A DNA stretch of 64,000 bases from Chryseobacterium sp. (GCF_019236175.1 NZ_JAFAJM010000002.1:22625-86624); one strand, 5' to 3'; positions 37,223 to 45,729 are shown, counted from the first letter of the stretch. Numbers and translations are program-made. The notes: generated by a model from the sequence alone, not told the origin.

Positions 37223-38836
37223 ATGAGAATGAATCAATTAAAACTTATCGTTTTATTAGGAGTTTTTGCATCGTACAGTACATCATGTTCCGTTCAGAAT
37301 AGTGCAGCAACCAAGACTCCGCCCGTTAAAAACGCTACAAAACCCAACAATAATACCACTCCGCCAAAACCTCCGGTAGCTGGAATAAAACCAGTAACAG
37401 AAACTGCTACAGACGATGTTTTCAGAACCACACTTCCTGAAATCAAAAGAGAATTCAGGGGAGCTTGGATTGCGAGTGTTGCCAATATCAACTGGCCTTC
37501 AAGAAATGATCTTAGTGTAGAACAACAAAAAGCAGAAGCAATTGCCATGTTGGATATGTTGAAAAACAACAATTTCAATGCTGCTATTTTCCAGATCAGA
37601 CCTTCAGCAGATGCTTTGTATACCAGTAATATTGAACCATGGTCTTACTTTTTGACCGGGGAAACAGGCACAGCCCCTTATCCCAACTATGATCCGCTTC
37701 AGTTTTGGATTGAAGAAGCCCATAAAAGAGGCCTTGAACTGCATGTCTGGTTAAATCCTTACCGTGCACACCATACCAACGGAGGTTCTGTAAATAAACT
37801 TTCCATGGCCAATAAACTGTCTGATATCGTTGTAAGATTAAAAAATGGAATGTATTGGTTTGATCCTGCAAATCCAAAAACACAAGGACATGTTTCCAAT
37901 GTTGTAAAAGATATAGTACAGCGATATGATATTGATGCGGTTCATTTTGATGATTATTTTTATCCTTATGCCACTTACAATAAAGGAGCTGATTTTCCTG
38001 ACAATGCAACATGGAATGCCTATGTGAGCAGTGGAGGTACGCTCTCCAGAGCAGACTGGAGAAGAGACAATGTGAATAAATTTGTGGAAAGGATCTATAA
38101 AGAAATTCATGCAGAAAAAAGCTATGTAAGATTCGGAATCAGCCCGTTCGGAATCTGGAAACCGGGATATCCGGCAGGAGTTGTAGGTTCCTCACAATAT
38201 GATGAACTCTATGCTGATGCTAAATTATGGTTGAATAAAGGATGGGTGGATTATTTCTCCCCTCAGTTATACTGGCCTATCAATTCAAAGGGACAAAGCT
38301 TTGAAGCATTACTAAGCTGGTGGCAGTCTGAAAATACAATGAACCGTCACTTATGGCCGGGGCTGAATACCGTAGAAATTAAAGCAGCGGACCGCCCGAC
38401 AGAGATTAAAAACCAAATTGAAATTTCAAGAAATATCCTGAAAAATGATGCCGGAGAAATTCACTGGAGTATTGCCGGATTGACGAAAAATTCAAATATG
38501 CTTCCTGTTCTGAAAAACGGACCCTACAGCGAAAAAGCATTAATTCCGAAAACACCGTGGATCAAAGCAACACCTGTTCAGACTCCTACATTGTTTGTTA
38601 CTGATAACGGAAGTTTTGCGCAGACGAGCTGGAGCTCAAAAAATCTGAGCGGTGTTTTCCAATGGGTACTTTTCAAACAGTATAACGGAGTATGGGAAAC
38701 GGAAATTTTAACACTAGACACACTTTCAAAAGATATTCCTAAGTTTAAAGACGGTAAAAAACTAAATGCAGTGGCAATCAAAGCAATTGACAGACTGGGC
38801 AATGAAAGTGATTATATGGCGAGAAGAATTAAATAA
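37223..38836 (+). CDS. GHL10-family glycosyl hydrolase lipoprotein
   Basis: A lipoprotein of about 537 residues: hydrophobic signal LIVLLGVFASYSTSC with lipobox-like Cys, a Pro/Thr/Asn-rich linker (PPVKNATKPNNNTTPPKPP), then a TIM-barrel of the glycosyl-hydrolase-like 10 (DUF187, YngK) family from about residue 75. Characteristic blocks are EFRGAWIASVANINWP, LHVWLNPYRA, DAVHFDDYFYPY and VDYFSPQLYWP. A fibronectin-like tail follows about residue 440. It is thought to cleave peptidoglycan- or polysaccharide-type glycans at the cell envelope. The exact ATG (37223 or 37229) is uncertain. Confidence 0.9.
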   Translation: MRMNQLKLIVLLGVFASYSTSCSVQNSAATKTPPVKNATKPNNNTTPPKPPVAGIKPVTETATDDVFRTTLPEIKREFRGAWIASVANINWPSRNDLSVEQQKAEAIAMLDMLKNNNFNAAIFQIRPSADALYTSNIEPWSYFLTGETGTAPYPNYDPLQFWIEEAHKRGLELHVWLNPYRAHHTNGGSVNKLSMANKLSDIVVRLKNGMYWFDPANPKTQGHVSNVVKDIVQRYDIDAVHFDDYFYPYATYNKGADFPDNATWNAYVSSGGTLSRADWRRDNVNKFVERIYKEIHAEKSYVRFGISPFGIWKPGYPAGVVGSSQYDELYADAKLWLNKGWVDYFSPQLYWPINSKGQSFEALLSWWQSENTMNRHLWPGLNTVEIKAADRPTEIKNQIEISRNILKNDAGEIHWSIAGLTKNSNMLPVLKNGPYSEKALIPKTPWIKATPVQTPTLFVTDNGSFAQTSWSSKNLSGVFQWVLFKQYNGVWETEILTLDTLSKDIPKFKDGKKLNAVAIKAIDRLGNESDYMARRIK

Positions 38837-39118
38837 TTTCGTTGCCAGACACCAAAAAAACAAAATCTGCTGTAACAGACGATAACTGCGAATGCATAAA
38901 TAGAATAATTCGTGCATTCGTGGTTAAAATAACTACATCCATAAATAAATCCGGTTCTGAAAAGATCCGGATTTATTTTAGAATAACTATAAATTATCAA
39001 CGTATATTCCTGGTAATTAGTTCGTTGCGTTAGGTTTTGAGTTCTTGTTAAGCGCCTCTGAAGTCTTAGCGGAATCATTTTTGCATGATGAGTCTCATAA
39101 TCACCAAAATATAACATT
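38837..39118. repeat. Intergenic region with terminator and degenerate repeat-like text
   Basis: No gene is seen. CGAATGCA (38889-38896) and TGCATTCG (38913-38920) form an 8-bp inverted repeat, and the text around 38900-38930 and 39025-39075 looks like decayed dispersed repeats of Bacteroidota intergenic DNA. That identification is an impression from wording, not from comparison. The ferritin promoter must lie near 39080. Confidence 0.3.
38943..38980 (+). terminator. Terminator after GHL10 gene
   Basis: AAATAAATCCGG (38943-38954) pairs perfectly with CCGGATTTATTT (38967-38978), followed by TTA. It lies about 106 bp after the stop codon. Confidence 0.75.
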
Positions 39119-39670
39119 ATGAATACTAACAGACTTTCCGCAAAAGTGGAAAAAGCACTTAGTGACCAGATGAACAAGGAAATTCATGCATCACACGTTT
39201 TTTTATCTTATGGAATTTGGGCAGATGATAAAGGCTATCAGGGAATTGCCAACTTTCTTTACAGACATGCTCAGGAAGAAAGAAACCATTCGATTAAATT
39301 CATGGAATATATTTTAAACAGAGGCGGAAAACCTAAAGTGACTGCCATTCCGGCTCCTCCTGCAGATCCAAAATCACTCACAGCCTGTTTTGACGGAGTG
39401 TTTAAACATGAAGTGGATAATACAACCGCTATTTACAAAATTGTAGACCTTTCCATGGAAGAAAAAGACTGGGCAACATGGAATTTTATGCAGTGGTTTG
39501 TACAGGAGCAAATAGAGGAAGAAACATTGGCGCAGAATTTAATTGATAAATTAAAAATTGCCGGTGGTGACCGTGCTACAGATGAATCTTTATTTACTTT
39601 AGATAAAACTTTACAGGAAACACCGAACGATGTGCCGTTGGCACAGAATGCTACAGGAGATAATCCGTAA
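39119..39670 (+). CDS. Ferritin (iron storage)
   Basis: A 183-residue non-heme ferritin. Ferroxidase residues E21, E54 and H57 sit in MNKEIHASHVF and AQEERNHSIKF; further ligands are in KHEVDN and WFVQEQIEEE. The length and C-terminal extension (about 15 polar residues) fit bacterial FtnA-type ferritins. It oxidises Fe(II) and stores it in a 24-mer in the cytosol. Single-gene unit with its own terminator. Confidence 0.95.
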   Translation: MNTNRLSAKVEKALSDQMNKEIHASHVFLSYGIWADDKGYQGIANFLYRHAQEERNHSIKFMEYILNRGGKPKVTAIPAPPADPKSLTACFDGVFKHEVDNTTAIYKIVDLSMEEKDWATWNFMQWFVQEQIEEETLAQNLIDKLKIAGGDRATDESLFTLDKTLQETPNDVPLAQNATGDNP

Positions 39671-39698
39671 GCAGTAGCGGTACCGTTAATCCGATTTT

Positions 39699-39729
39699 AA
39701 AATCTGCCGGAATACTGGCGGATTTTTTT
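39699..39729 (+). terminator. Intrinsic terminator of ferritin gene
   Basis: AAAATCTGCC (39699-39708) pairs with GGCGGATTTT (39717-39726, one G-U pair), followed by T. Confidence 0.85.
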
Positions 39730-39754
39730 ATTATGAAACTCTCTCAAAAATCAC

Positions 39755-39762
39755 TATCTTTG
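39755..39762 (+). promoter_or_regulatory. -7 promoter box of ychF
   Basis: TATCTTTG, matching TAnnTTTG. It implies a 5' leader of about 80 nt that contains an inverted repeat. Confidence 0.55.
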
Positions 39763-39774
39763 CACACTCGTAAT

Positions 39775-39816
39775 TCAAGGTTTCAGGTTCAATAGTTAAA
39801 GTTGCAGAAACCTTGA
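39775..39816 (+). promoter_or_regulatory. Inverted repeat in ychF 5' leader
   Basis: TCAAGGTTTC (39775-39784) pairs perfectly with GAAACCTTGA (39807-39816) around a 22-nt loop. It lies between promoter and start codon, without a T-run. It could be a regulatory leader hairpin or a remnant of a dispersed repeat. Confidence 0.45.
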
Positions 39817-39851
39817 GCTACCCTTAAACCTTAAACTTTGAATTTTACAAT

Positions 39852-40943
39852 ATGAAATGTGGAATCGTAGGCCTGCCGAATGTAGGTAAATCAACTCTTT
39901 TTAACTGTTTGAGTAATGCAAAAGCTCAGTCAGCCAATTATCCTTTCTGTACGATTGAACCGAACCTTGGAACGGTTTCTGTACCGGATCAAAGATTGTT
40001 TGAACTGGAAAAAATTGTGAAACCAGAGAGAGTATTGCCAGCTGTAGTTGAAATCGTTGATATTGCAGGTCTTGTAAAAGGAGCCAGTAAGGGAGAAGGG
40101 TTAGGGAATCAGTTCCTGGCTAATATCCGTGAGTGTGAAGCGATTATCCACGTTTTAAGATGTTTTGATAACGGAAATATTGTTCACGTTGAAGGTTCCG
40201 TAGATCCGTTAAGAGATAAGGAAATTATTGATATCGAATTACAGCTGAAAGATCTTGAAACGGTTGGAAAAGCAGTAGAAAAAGCTAAAAAATTCATTAA
40301 GTCCGGAAAGAAGGAAGATATTCTTACTTATGAAACGCTTCAAAACTTACAGAAATTTCTTGAGGATGGAAAGAATGCAAGAGAATTTGCTGTAGATGAT
40401 TTTGCAAAATCTATTATTGGAGAAGTTCAGCTTCTAACCAATAAGCCCGTACTGTACGTGTGTAATGTAGATGAAAACTCTATCAAAAACGGAAATGACT
40501 GGATTGGTAAAATCGAAGATATGGCTAAAAATGAAGGAGCTGAAGTAGTTGTTTTAGCTGCTCAGATTGAAGCTGATATCAATGAACTTGAAACTTTTGA
40601 AGAAAGAGAAATTTTCCTTGATGAGCTAGGCCTTACTGAGCCGGGAGTAAACCGTCTGATCAGAAAAGCCTACGACTTATTAAAACTTCAAACGTATTTT
40701 ACTGCAGGAGTAAAAGAAGTAAGAGCATGGACTATCGGACAGGGATGGACAGCTCCTCAGGCTGCAGGGGTGATTCACACTGATTTTGAAAAAGGATTTA
40801 TCCGTGCGGAAGTTATTAAGTATAATGATTATATCACTTACGGATCTGAAGTAAAAATAAAAGAAGCCGGAAAACTTTCTGTAGAAGGTAAAGAATATAT
40901 CGTTCAGGATGGAGACATTATGCACTTCAGATTTAACGTGTAA
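39852..40943 (+). CDS. ychF: Obg-like ATPase YchF
   Basis: A 363-residue Obg-family ATPase. The P-loop GLPNVGKST (7-15), G3 DIAGLVKGASKGEGLGNQFL and a C-terminal TGS domain (about 275-362, YFTAGVKEVRAWTIGQGWTAPQAAG) are complete. YchF prefers ATP to GTP, binds ribosomes and modulates oxidative stress responses. Single-gene unit with long structured leader. Confidence 0.97.
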   Translation: MKCGIVGLPNVGKSTLFNCLSNAKAQSANYPFCTIEPNLGTVSVPDQRLFELEKIVKPERVLPAVVEIVDIAGLVKGASKGEGLGNQFLANIRECEAIIHVLRCFDNGNIVHVEGSVDPLRDKEIIDIELQLKDLETVGKAVEKAKKFIKSGKKEDILTYETLQNLQKFLEDGKNAREFAVDDFAKSIIGEVQLLTNKPVLYVCNVDENSIKNGNDWIGKIEDMAKNEGAEVVVLAAQIEADINELETFEEREIFLDELGLTEPGVNRLIRKAYDLLKLQTYFTAGVKEVRAWTIGQGWTAPQAAGVIHTDFEKGFIRAEVIKYNDYITYGSEVKIKEAGKLSVEGKEYIVQDGDIMHFRFNV

Positions 40944-40972
40944 AAAATAAAATATTAAAGTTAGTTTGTAAT

Positions 40973-41006
40973 AAAAAACGTTTCCATGTATTTGGGAGCG
41001 TTTTTT
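40973..41006 (+). terminator. Intrinsic terminator of ychF
   Basis: AAAAAACGTTTCC (40973-40985) pairs with GGGAGCGTTTTTT (40994-41006) using two G-U pairs. It overlaps an ATG at 40986, which argues against that codon as start of the next gene. Confidence 0.85.
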
Positions 41007-41030
41007 GCATTCTTATGCCAAACTTGTATC

Positions 41031-42107
41031 ATGAGAATTTTATATTTTGCAGGCCTGTATTTATTTTTTTCCTGCTCATCACCGATCGAAAAAAAATGCT
41101 TTATGAATCGTGATGATCAGATATTCGGCGACTATAAAAAACAAAAGCCCTTTACCGTAGAGCAAATACTGGATGAAAAGCCGGGTTACCTTGAAATTGA
41201 AAATCTCAAAAAATATCGAAATTTCAAAAAAGACAGTGTAGAAGCGCATTTTTCTGATTCTAAGGAGCCAGAAAATATTGGGGCAAGGCAGGATCGGGAA
41301 TTTAAAATGCTGCAGGATCAATTTTCAGATCAGTTTTTGTTTTATTCCCAACAGATGATCGGAAATATTCTTTATGCCTTAGGGAGAAACAGATTAGGAT
41401 TCTGGCTTCTTACTATTGAAAATGATAAACCTGCCGCTTATTTTCTTGGATTAAGCTTCAGCCATTATTATATCAATCAAGTGCAGAAGAGTCCTCTTAT
41501 AAAAGACGGATTTCTTCAGTTTGAAGGAAGTCTTGTGAAAATTATAAAGGTGGCCGGACTTCCGGGTTATGATGATTATTCTGCGGTGGAAGATGGGAAA
41601 CGGTTTAAAATTAGTGTAAAAGAATTGATAAAAGATTCCGATAGCGATGGATATAATGATATTTTTGAAAAAAGTTTTGGCTTAAATCCTGACAATAAAG
41701 ATACAGATGGTGATGGAATAAACGACTTTGAAGATATGAACCCTATGTTTAAATCTGAAAAAAATAAGTTCTCGCAGCTTTATGAATTGTTACTGCCAAA
41801 CTATGGAACCGTAAATATGGAAAAGTTGAATTATACGTTTCAGGTTTATCAGACTGATTGTGATTATTTTCATCAGATCAATCCTGAGCTCAGGGTTTTG
41901 TTTATACCTGAAAACAAAACTAAGCAGACTTATTATACCCGAATAACCGATGTAACGGATGAAATTATTTCCAAAATCCAGAGAGATGATAAAAACCCGG
42001 TTCTTTTTTACATGTATAAAGCAGGTAATGGTTTTACAACTGATTATTCTGCAGAATATGAGAACGGTAAATGGATTCTGCAAACTATCGGAAGTACTGT
42101 CAGCTAA
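41031..42107 (+). CDS. Lipoprotein with calcium-binding TSP3-like repeats
   Basis: A 358-residue protein: MRILYFAGLYLFFSCSS gives a short signal and lipobox Cys15. The middle contains KDSDSDGYNDIFEKSFGLNPDNKDTDGDGINDFEDMNP (read in two Asp-rich repeats), matching the Ca2+-binding DxDxDG loops of thrombospondin type 3 repeats. The flanks are unassigned, mixed alpha/beta. A longer reading from 40986 starts inside the ychF terminator and is rejected. Surface or periplasmic; function unknown. Confidence 0.78.
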   Translation: MRILYFAGLYLFFSCSSPIEKKCFMNRDDQIFGDYKKQKPFTVEQILDEKPGYLEIENLKKYRNFKKDSVEAHFSDSKEPENIGARQDREFKMLQDQFSDQFLFYSQQMIGNILYALGRNRLGFWLLTIENDKPAAYFLGLSFSHYYINQVQKSPLIKDGFLQFEGSLVKIIKVAGLPGYDDYSAVEDGKRFKISVKELIKDSDSDGYNDIFEKSFGLNPDNKDTDGDGINDFEDMNPMFKSEKNKFSQLYELLLPNYGTVNMEKLNYTFQVYQTDCDYFHQINPELRVLFIPENKTKQTYYTRITDVTDEIISKIQRDDKNPVLFYMYKAGNGFTTDYSAEYENGKWILQTIGSTVS

Positions 42108-42137
42108 TTTTTACAGATGATAAGAAAGATAGATAAT

Positions 42138-42172
42138 AAAAAAATCGCTTCCCGACAGGAAACGATTTTTTT
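42138..42172. terminator. Terminator hairpin between convergent genes
   Basis: AAAATCGCTTCC pairs with GGAAACGATTTT (one mismatch) around CGACA, with A- and T-runs outside. It can end both the TSP3 lipoprotein and the minus-strand peptide gene. Confidence 0.82.
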
Positions 42173-42212
42173 ATATTTCCTAGGCGGAAAATACATGTTT
42201 AATAATTTCTGA

Positions 42213-42374
42213 TTATGCCATCTCAAGAATAGGCTGACATTGCAGTTCCGCACAGCTAAAAGAAATTTTGCTGCATTGTAAGTTAGGAAGCCAGCACATT
42301 TCTTTTCCGCCGGTAATCACTCTTAGTTCTTTTTTGTTTAACTTTTTTCCGTGGTTTAAATGTTGATTTTTCAT
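42213..42374 (-). CDS. Double-glycine-leader bacteriocin-like peptide with four Cys
   Basis: A 53-residue peptide. The leader contains LNKKELRVITGG (residues 12-23), the classic hydrophobic/charged pattern ending in GG that is cut by C39 peptidase-type exporters. The core of 30 residues after GG contains Cys27, Cys34, Cys41 and Cys46 and Trp28. It resembles the bacteriocin-like or RiPP-precursor peptides common in Chryseobacterium. No modifying enzyme or exporter is encoded in this window, so it is an orphan precursor relying on machinery elsewhere. A 13-bp palindrome lies 26 bp upstream. Biological activity (toxin, signal or disulfide-rich peptide) is unknown. Confidence 0.82.
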   Translation of the reverse strand: MKNQHLNHGKKLNKKELRVITGGKEMCWLPNLQCSKISFSCAELQCQPILEMA

Positions 42375-42399
42375 AGAATTGTTTTTTATAGTTATCTGA

Positions 42400-42412
42400 A
42401 ACTAAGTTAGTT
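42400..42412. promoter_or_regulatory. Palindrome upstream of leader-peptide gene
   Basis: AACTAA-G-TTAGTT, a perfect 13-bp odd palindrome in the divergent region between the peptide gene and an AraC-type gene. Operator function is inferred. Confidence 0.4.
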
Positions 42413-42487
42413 AAATATATTCTTAATATATCACTTTGTCTGGAAAAAAATGAATGAATATTTTATTTTAAAGTATATTTAACTTTG

Positions 42488-42495
42488 TATATTTG
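42488..42495 (+). promoter_or_regulatory. -7 promoter box of AraC-type gene
   Basis: TATATTTG, matching TAnnTTTG, 21 nt before ATG 42516. Confidence 0.5.
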
Positions 42496-42515
42496 AATTT
42501 TACAAATTACCTGCT

Positions 42516-43454
42516 ATGGAAAAGATCGCTCATACTTCTCTGGAAGATTTTTATAAAGAAATGGCGGCAAAGCTGGGAAAAGATCTTGAAAGTATTTTTC
42601 CTAAAGGTCTTCATAAAGATATCGGACATTTTAATGTTTTTGATATAGCGCAAACTATTGAAAAGGTGAAAATGACCTCCGAAATGCCTTATAACAGGAG
42701 AAAGTATTATAAGATAAGCATTATAAGAGGTAAAAACAGAGCAGAATATGCAGATAAGGTGATTTCAATAGAAAAGAATGCGCTGTTGTTTGCAACGCCT
42801 AAGGTTCCTTATCACTGGATTCCTGAATCTCCCGATCAGTCCGGAAGTTTTTGTGTATTTACCGAAGACTTCTTTATGAAAGAAAAGTCTTATAACAGTC
42901 TGGAAGATCTGCCTATATTTCAGCCTGGCGGAGTGCCTGTATTTGAGATTGAAGACGAGCTGGCTACTGAAATTGAAATGCTTTTTAACAAAATAAAAAA
43001 AGAAATTGCTTCAGATTACATTTATAAATATGATCTGATCCGAAATTATGTATTAGAGCTGATTCACTACGGTCAGAAGCTCCAGCCTGCTACCAAAATA
43101 TCGGCGTCTAATGATGCTTCAATGCGGGTGGTTTCTCTGTTTATTGAACTGCTTGAAAGGCAGTTTCCTGTAGAATCTTCCGAACACAGACTGGAGATGA
43201 AAGCAGCGAAAGATTATGCAGACAGACTGGCGGTTCACGTGAATTATCTGAATAAAAAATTAAAAGAAAGCACTGGAAAAACAACGACAGAGTTTATTGC
43301 AGACCGTATTATTCAGGAAGCTAAAATTCTTTTAAGACAGACCAGATGGAATGTTTCCGAGATTTCTTATGCATTGGGTTTTGAGGAAATAGCCCATTTT
43401 TCAAATTTCTTTAAAAGGAAAACCTCTTTTACTCCGCTGGAGTTTCGTTCCTGA
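42516..43454 (+). CDS. AraC-family transcriptional regulator
   Basis: A 312-residue regulator: N-terminal cupin-like domain (PYNRRKYYKISIIRGKN, IEKNALLFATPKVPYHW) and C-terminal AraC helix-turn-helix pair (about 205-312, ending YALGFEEIAHFSNFFKRKTSFTPLEFRS). Paralogue of 17006-17917. An SDR gene follows on the same strand after a 90-bp gap that carries a long inverted repeat, so the SDR is the likely target. Confidence 0.92.
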   Translation: MEKIAHTSLEDFYKEMAAKLGKDLESIFPKGLHKDIGHFNVFDIAQTIEKVKMTSEMPYNRRKYYKISIIRGKNRAEYADKVISIEKNALLFATPKVPYHWIPESPDQSGSFCVFTEDFFMKEKSYNSLEDLPIFQPGGVPVFEIEDELATEIEMLFNKIKKEIASDYIYKYDLIRNYVLELIHYGQKLQPATKISASNDASMRVVSLFIELLERQFPVESSEHRLEMKAAKDYADRLAVHVNYLNKKLKESTGKTTTEFIADRIIQEAKILLRQTRWNVSEISYALGFEEIAHFSNFFKRKTSFTPLEFRS

Positions 43455-43464
43455 TTTGAATTTT

Positions 43465-43510
43465 GCAAATTTCAGATTGATTGAAGCAACATCTTCAATC
43501 CGGAATTTGC
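43465..43510. promoter_or_regulatory. Inverted repeat upstream of SDR gene
   Basis: Nested arms: GATTGAAG (43479-43486) with CTTCAATC (43493-43500), and GCAAATT (43465-43471) with AATTTGC (43504-43510). It is followed by CAACTTTG (43512-43519), a near -7 box. Candidate AraC operator; it could also act as a weak terminator for the regulator gene. Confidence 0.45.
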
Positions 43511-43544
43511 CCAACTTTGTACCATCAAAATAATCAAAATAAAA

Positions 43545-44309
43545 ATGGACACAAAAACAAATATTGCATTAGTCACCGGTGGAAGCCGCGGACTTGGGAA
43601 AAATTCAGCACTTAAAATTGCTCAGAAAGGATTGGATGTAATCATCACTTACAGAAGTAATAAAGAGGAAGCTGAGGCAGTAGTTAACGAAATCAAAGCT
43701 ATTGGAAGAAACGCTGTTGCTTTTCAACTGGATACAAAAGATACCAGAAGTTTTGATCATTTCGTGAGAGAAGTAACGGATCACCTGAAACAGAATACCG
43801 GAAGCTCCAATATTGACTTTCTTATCAATAACGCCGGTACAGCTTTATATTCTCCTATTACAGAAGTGACGGAAGAACAGCTGGATGATATGGTAGATAT
43901 TCATTTTAAAGGAGTGTTTTTTCTGACTCAGAAATTATTGCCATTTATGAATGACGGAGGGGGAATTATCAATATCTCTTCAGGTCTGGCAAGGTTTGCA
44001 ACACCCGGATCATCTGTCTATGGCTCTATAAAAGCAGGCGTGGAAATGCTGACGAAGTATATGGCAAAAGAATTAGGCGCAAGAAAAATTAAAGCCAATG
44101 TCGTAGCGCCGGGAGCTATTGAGACAGATTTCGGAGGCGGAAGAGTAAGGGATAATAAAGAAATCAACACCATTGTTGCCAATGCTACAGCACTGGGCAG
44201 AGTAGGACTTCCTGATGATATTGGCGGAGTAGTTGCTTTTCTGTGTACTGAAGATGCAGGGTGGATCAACGGACAGAGAATTGAAGTTTCAGGAGGAATG
44301 TTTTTATAA
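43545..44309 (+). CDS. SDR-family oxidoreductase
   Basis: A 254-residue classical short-chain dehydrogenase: TGGSRGLG (11-18) for NADP(H) binding, NNAG (96-99), active Ser in NISSGLA, Y159-x3-K163 (YGSIK) and a C-terminal ICGG-type GGMFL end. It reduces carbonyls in the cytosol; similar genes paired with AraC regulators respond to aldehydes or quinones. The exact substrate is unknown. Confidence 0.93.
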   Translation: MDTKTNIALVTGGSRGLGKNSALKIAQKGLDVIITYRSNKEEAEAVVNEIKAIGRNAVAFQLDTKDTRSFDHFVREVTDHLKQNTGSSNIDFLINNAGTALYSPITEVTEEQLDDMVDIHFKGVFFLTQKLLPFMNDGGGIINISSGLARFATPGSSVYGSIKAGVEMLTKYMAKELGARKIKANVVAPGAIETDFGGGRVRDNKEINTIVANATALGRVGLPDDIGGVVAFLCTEDAGWINGQRIEVSGGMFL

Positions 44310-44344
44310 CTTTTACCGTCCTGTTTTGAAATTTATTGAAATAA

Positions 44345-44371
44345 AAAACCAGCCTTTCCGGCTGGCTTTTT
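44345..44371. terminator. Terminator between convergent SDR and aminotransferase genes
   Basis: CCAGCC (44349-44354) pairs with GGCTGG (44360-44365) around TTTCC, with A-run before and T-run after. Confidence 0.8.
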
Positions 44372-44395
44372 ATATAGGTAAACTAGCCCAAATGA

Positions 44396-45544
44396 TTAAA
44401 TTTTTGAAAGGCTTTCAATAGCTTTTTCTAATGTTTCCTGTTTTTTAGCAAAACATAGCCTGATCACATGTTCATTCACTTTATTCTTATAGAAAGATGA
44501 AAAAGGAACGCTTGCAACTTTATGCTGAACAGTGAGCTCAGTGGCAAAATCAAAATCGTTTTTATCTGAAATTTTATCATATCTGACCGCCTGGAAATAG
44601 GTACCTTCGCAATCCAGCAGTTCAAAAGATGTTCCGGCCAGTCCGTTTCTCAGAAAATCTCTTTTTTCCTGAAAAAACTGGTTCAGGTGAGTGTAATGCT
44701 CTTCGTTTTTCATATATTCTGCCAAAGCAAGCTGAATAGGTGTATTTACGCAGAAAACATTAAACTGATGAACTTTTCTGAATTCATCGGTCAGGTTTTT
44801 AGGTGCAGCACAATAGCCTACCTTCCAGCCAGTAACATGGAAAAGTTTTCCAAAAGAAGCGATGAGAAGACTTCTTTCTTTAAGTTCAGGATATTTGCAG
44901 ATGCTTAAGTGCTGTTTACCGTCAAAAACAATGTTTTCATAGACTTCATCACTTAGAATAAGAATAGAAGTTCCTCTTACCAGTTCAATAAGTGCCTGCA
45001 TGTCTTTCTCTTTTAATATTTTGCCTGACGGATTATTAGGGTTATTAAGAATGATCATTTTGGTTTTATCGCTGATCAGTGTTTTTACGGCGCTCCAGTT
45101 AATTTCATAGTCAGGTGCTTTCATTTCAAAACGTTTTACGATGCCTCCGAAAAGTTCTACTGTGGGTTCATAGCAATCATAAGCAGGTTCAAAAATAATG
45201 ACTTCATCCTCTTTCCTGATAAAAGAAGCAATAGCCGTAAAAATAGCCTGTGTACCACCTGCGGTCACTGTTATTTCAGCATCCGGATGATAGACTGCCT
45301 GATGACTATTTTCAATTTTGCGCACGATTTCTTCTTTTAATCCGATCATGCCACCCAGCGGTGCATATTGATTAAATCCTTTCTTAATAAAATGATCAAC
45401 CTGATTCAGAAGTTCCATATCAGGCATGAAGTCAGGAAAGCCCTGGGATAAATTGATTGCCTCATTCTCGTTGGCCAGTTGCGTCATTTGGCTGAAAATA
45501 GTAGTTCCTACATTCGAAAGCTTTGATAATGGAAGTTGTATCAT
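44396..45544 (-). CDS. PLP-dependent aminotransferase, methionine aminotransferase type
   Basis: A 382-residue fold-type I aminotransferase. NNPNNPSGK, the PLP lysine in SFGKLFHVTGWKVGY and the C-terminal Arg in HVIRLCFAKKQETL are intact. The N-terminal INLSQGFPDFMPD and overall pattern fit the YbdL/kynurenine aminotransferase group acting on methionine or aromatic amino acids. Single gene. Exact specificity is inferred. Confidence 0.9.
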   Translation of the reverse strand: MIQLPLSKLSNVGTTIFSQMTQLANENEAINLSQGFPDFMPDMELLNQVDHFIKKGFNQYAPLGGMIGLKEEIVRKIENSHQAVYHPDAEITVTAGGTQAIFTAIASFIRKEDEVIIFEPAYDCYEPTVELFGGIVKRFEMKAPDYEINWSAVKTLISDKTKMIILNNPNNPSGKILKEKDMQALIELVRGTSILILSDEVYENIVFDGKQHLSICKYPELKERSLLIASFGKLFHVTGWKVGYCAAPKNLTDEFRKVHQFNVFCVNTPIQLALAEYMKNEEHYTHLNQFFQEKRDFLRNGLAGTSFELLDCEGTYFQAVRYDKISDKNDFDFATELTVQHKVASVPFSSFYKNKVNEHVIRLCFAKKQETLEKAIESLSKI

Positions 45545-45673
45545 AAAACCGATTTTATTGAACCCGAATTTAATAAATTATTTAAAACAGTCAGATGCTA
45601 TCGGAAATTTTATTTTTGAAAAAACATATTTTCCATCTTTAAATTTAAATAAACATTTGTTTAATTTTCTCTT

Positions 45674-45702
45674 TTGAATCCGCAGAAAGATACTTACATT
45701 TG
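45674..45702 (+). promoter_or_regulatory. Flavobacterial promoter of DUF2867 gene
   Basis: TTG (45674-45676), an 18-bp gap and TACATTTG (45695-45702): one of the best full -33/-7 matches in the window, 27 nt before the ATG. Confidence 0.65.
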
Positions 45703-45729
45703 TTATAAAGATAACCAAATACCAAATAC

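Noticed and set aside
37596..38012. 138-codon ORF antisense to the GHL10 gene
   Set aside because: His/Gln/Leu-rich low-complexity translation without domain; overlaps an intact lipoprotein gene.
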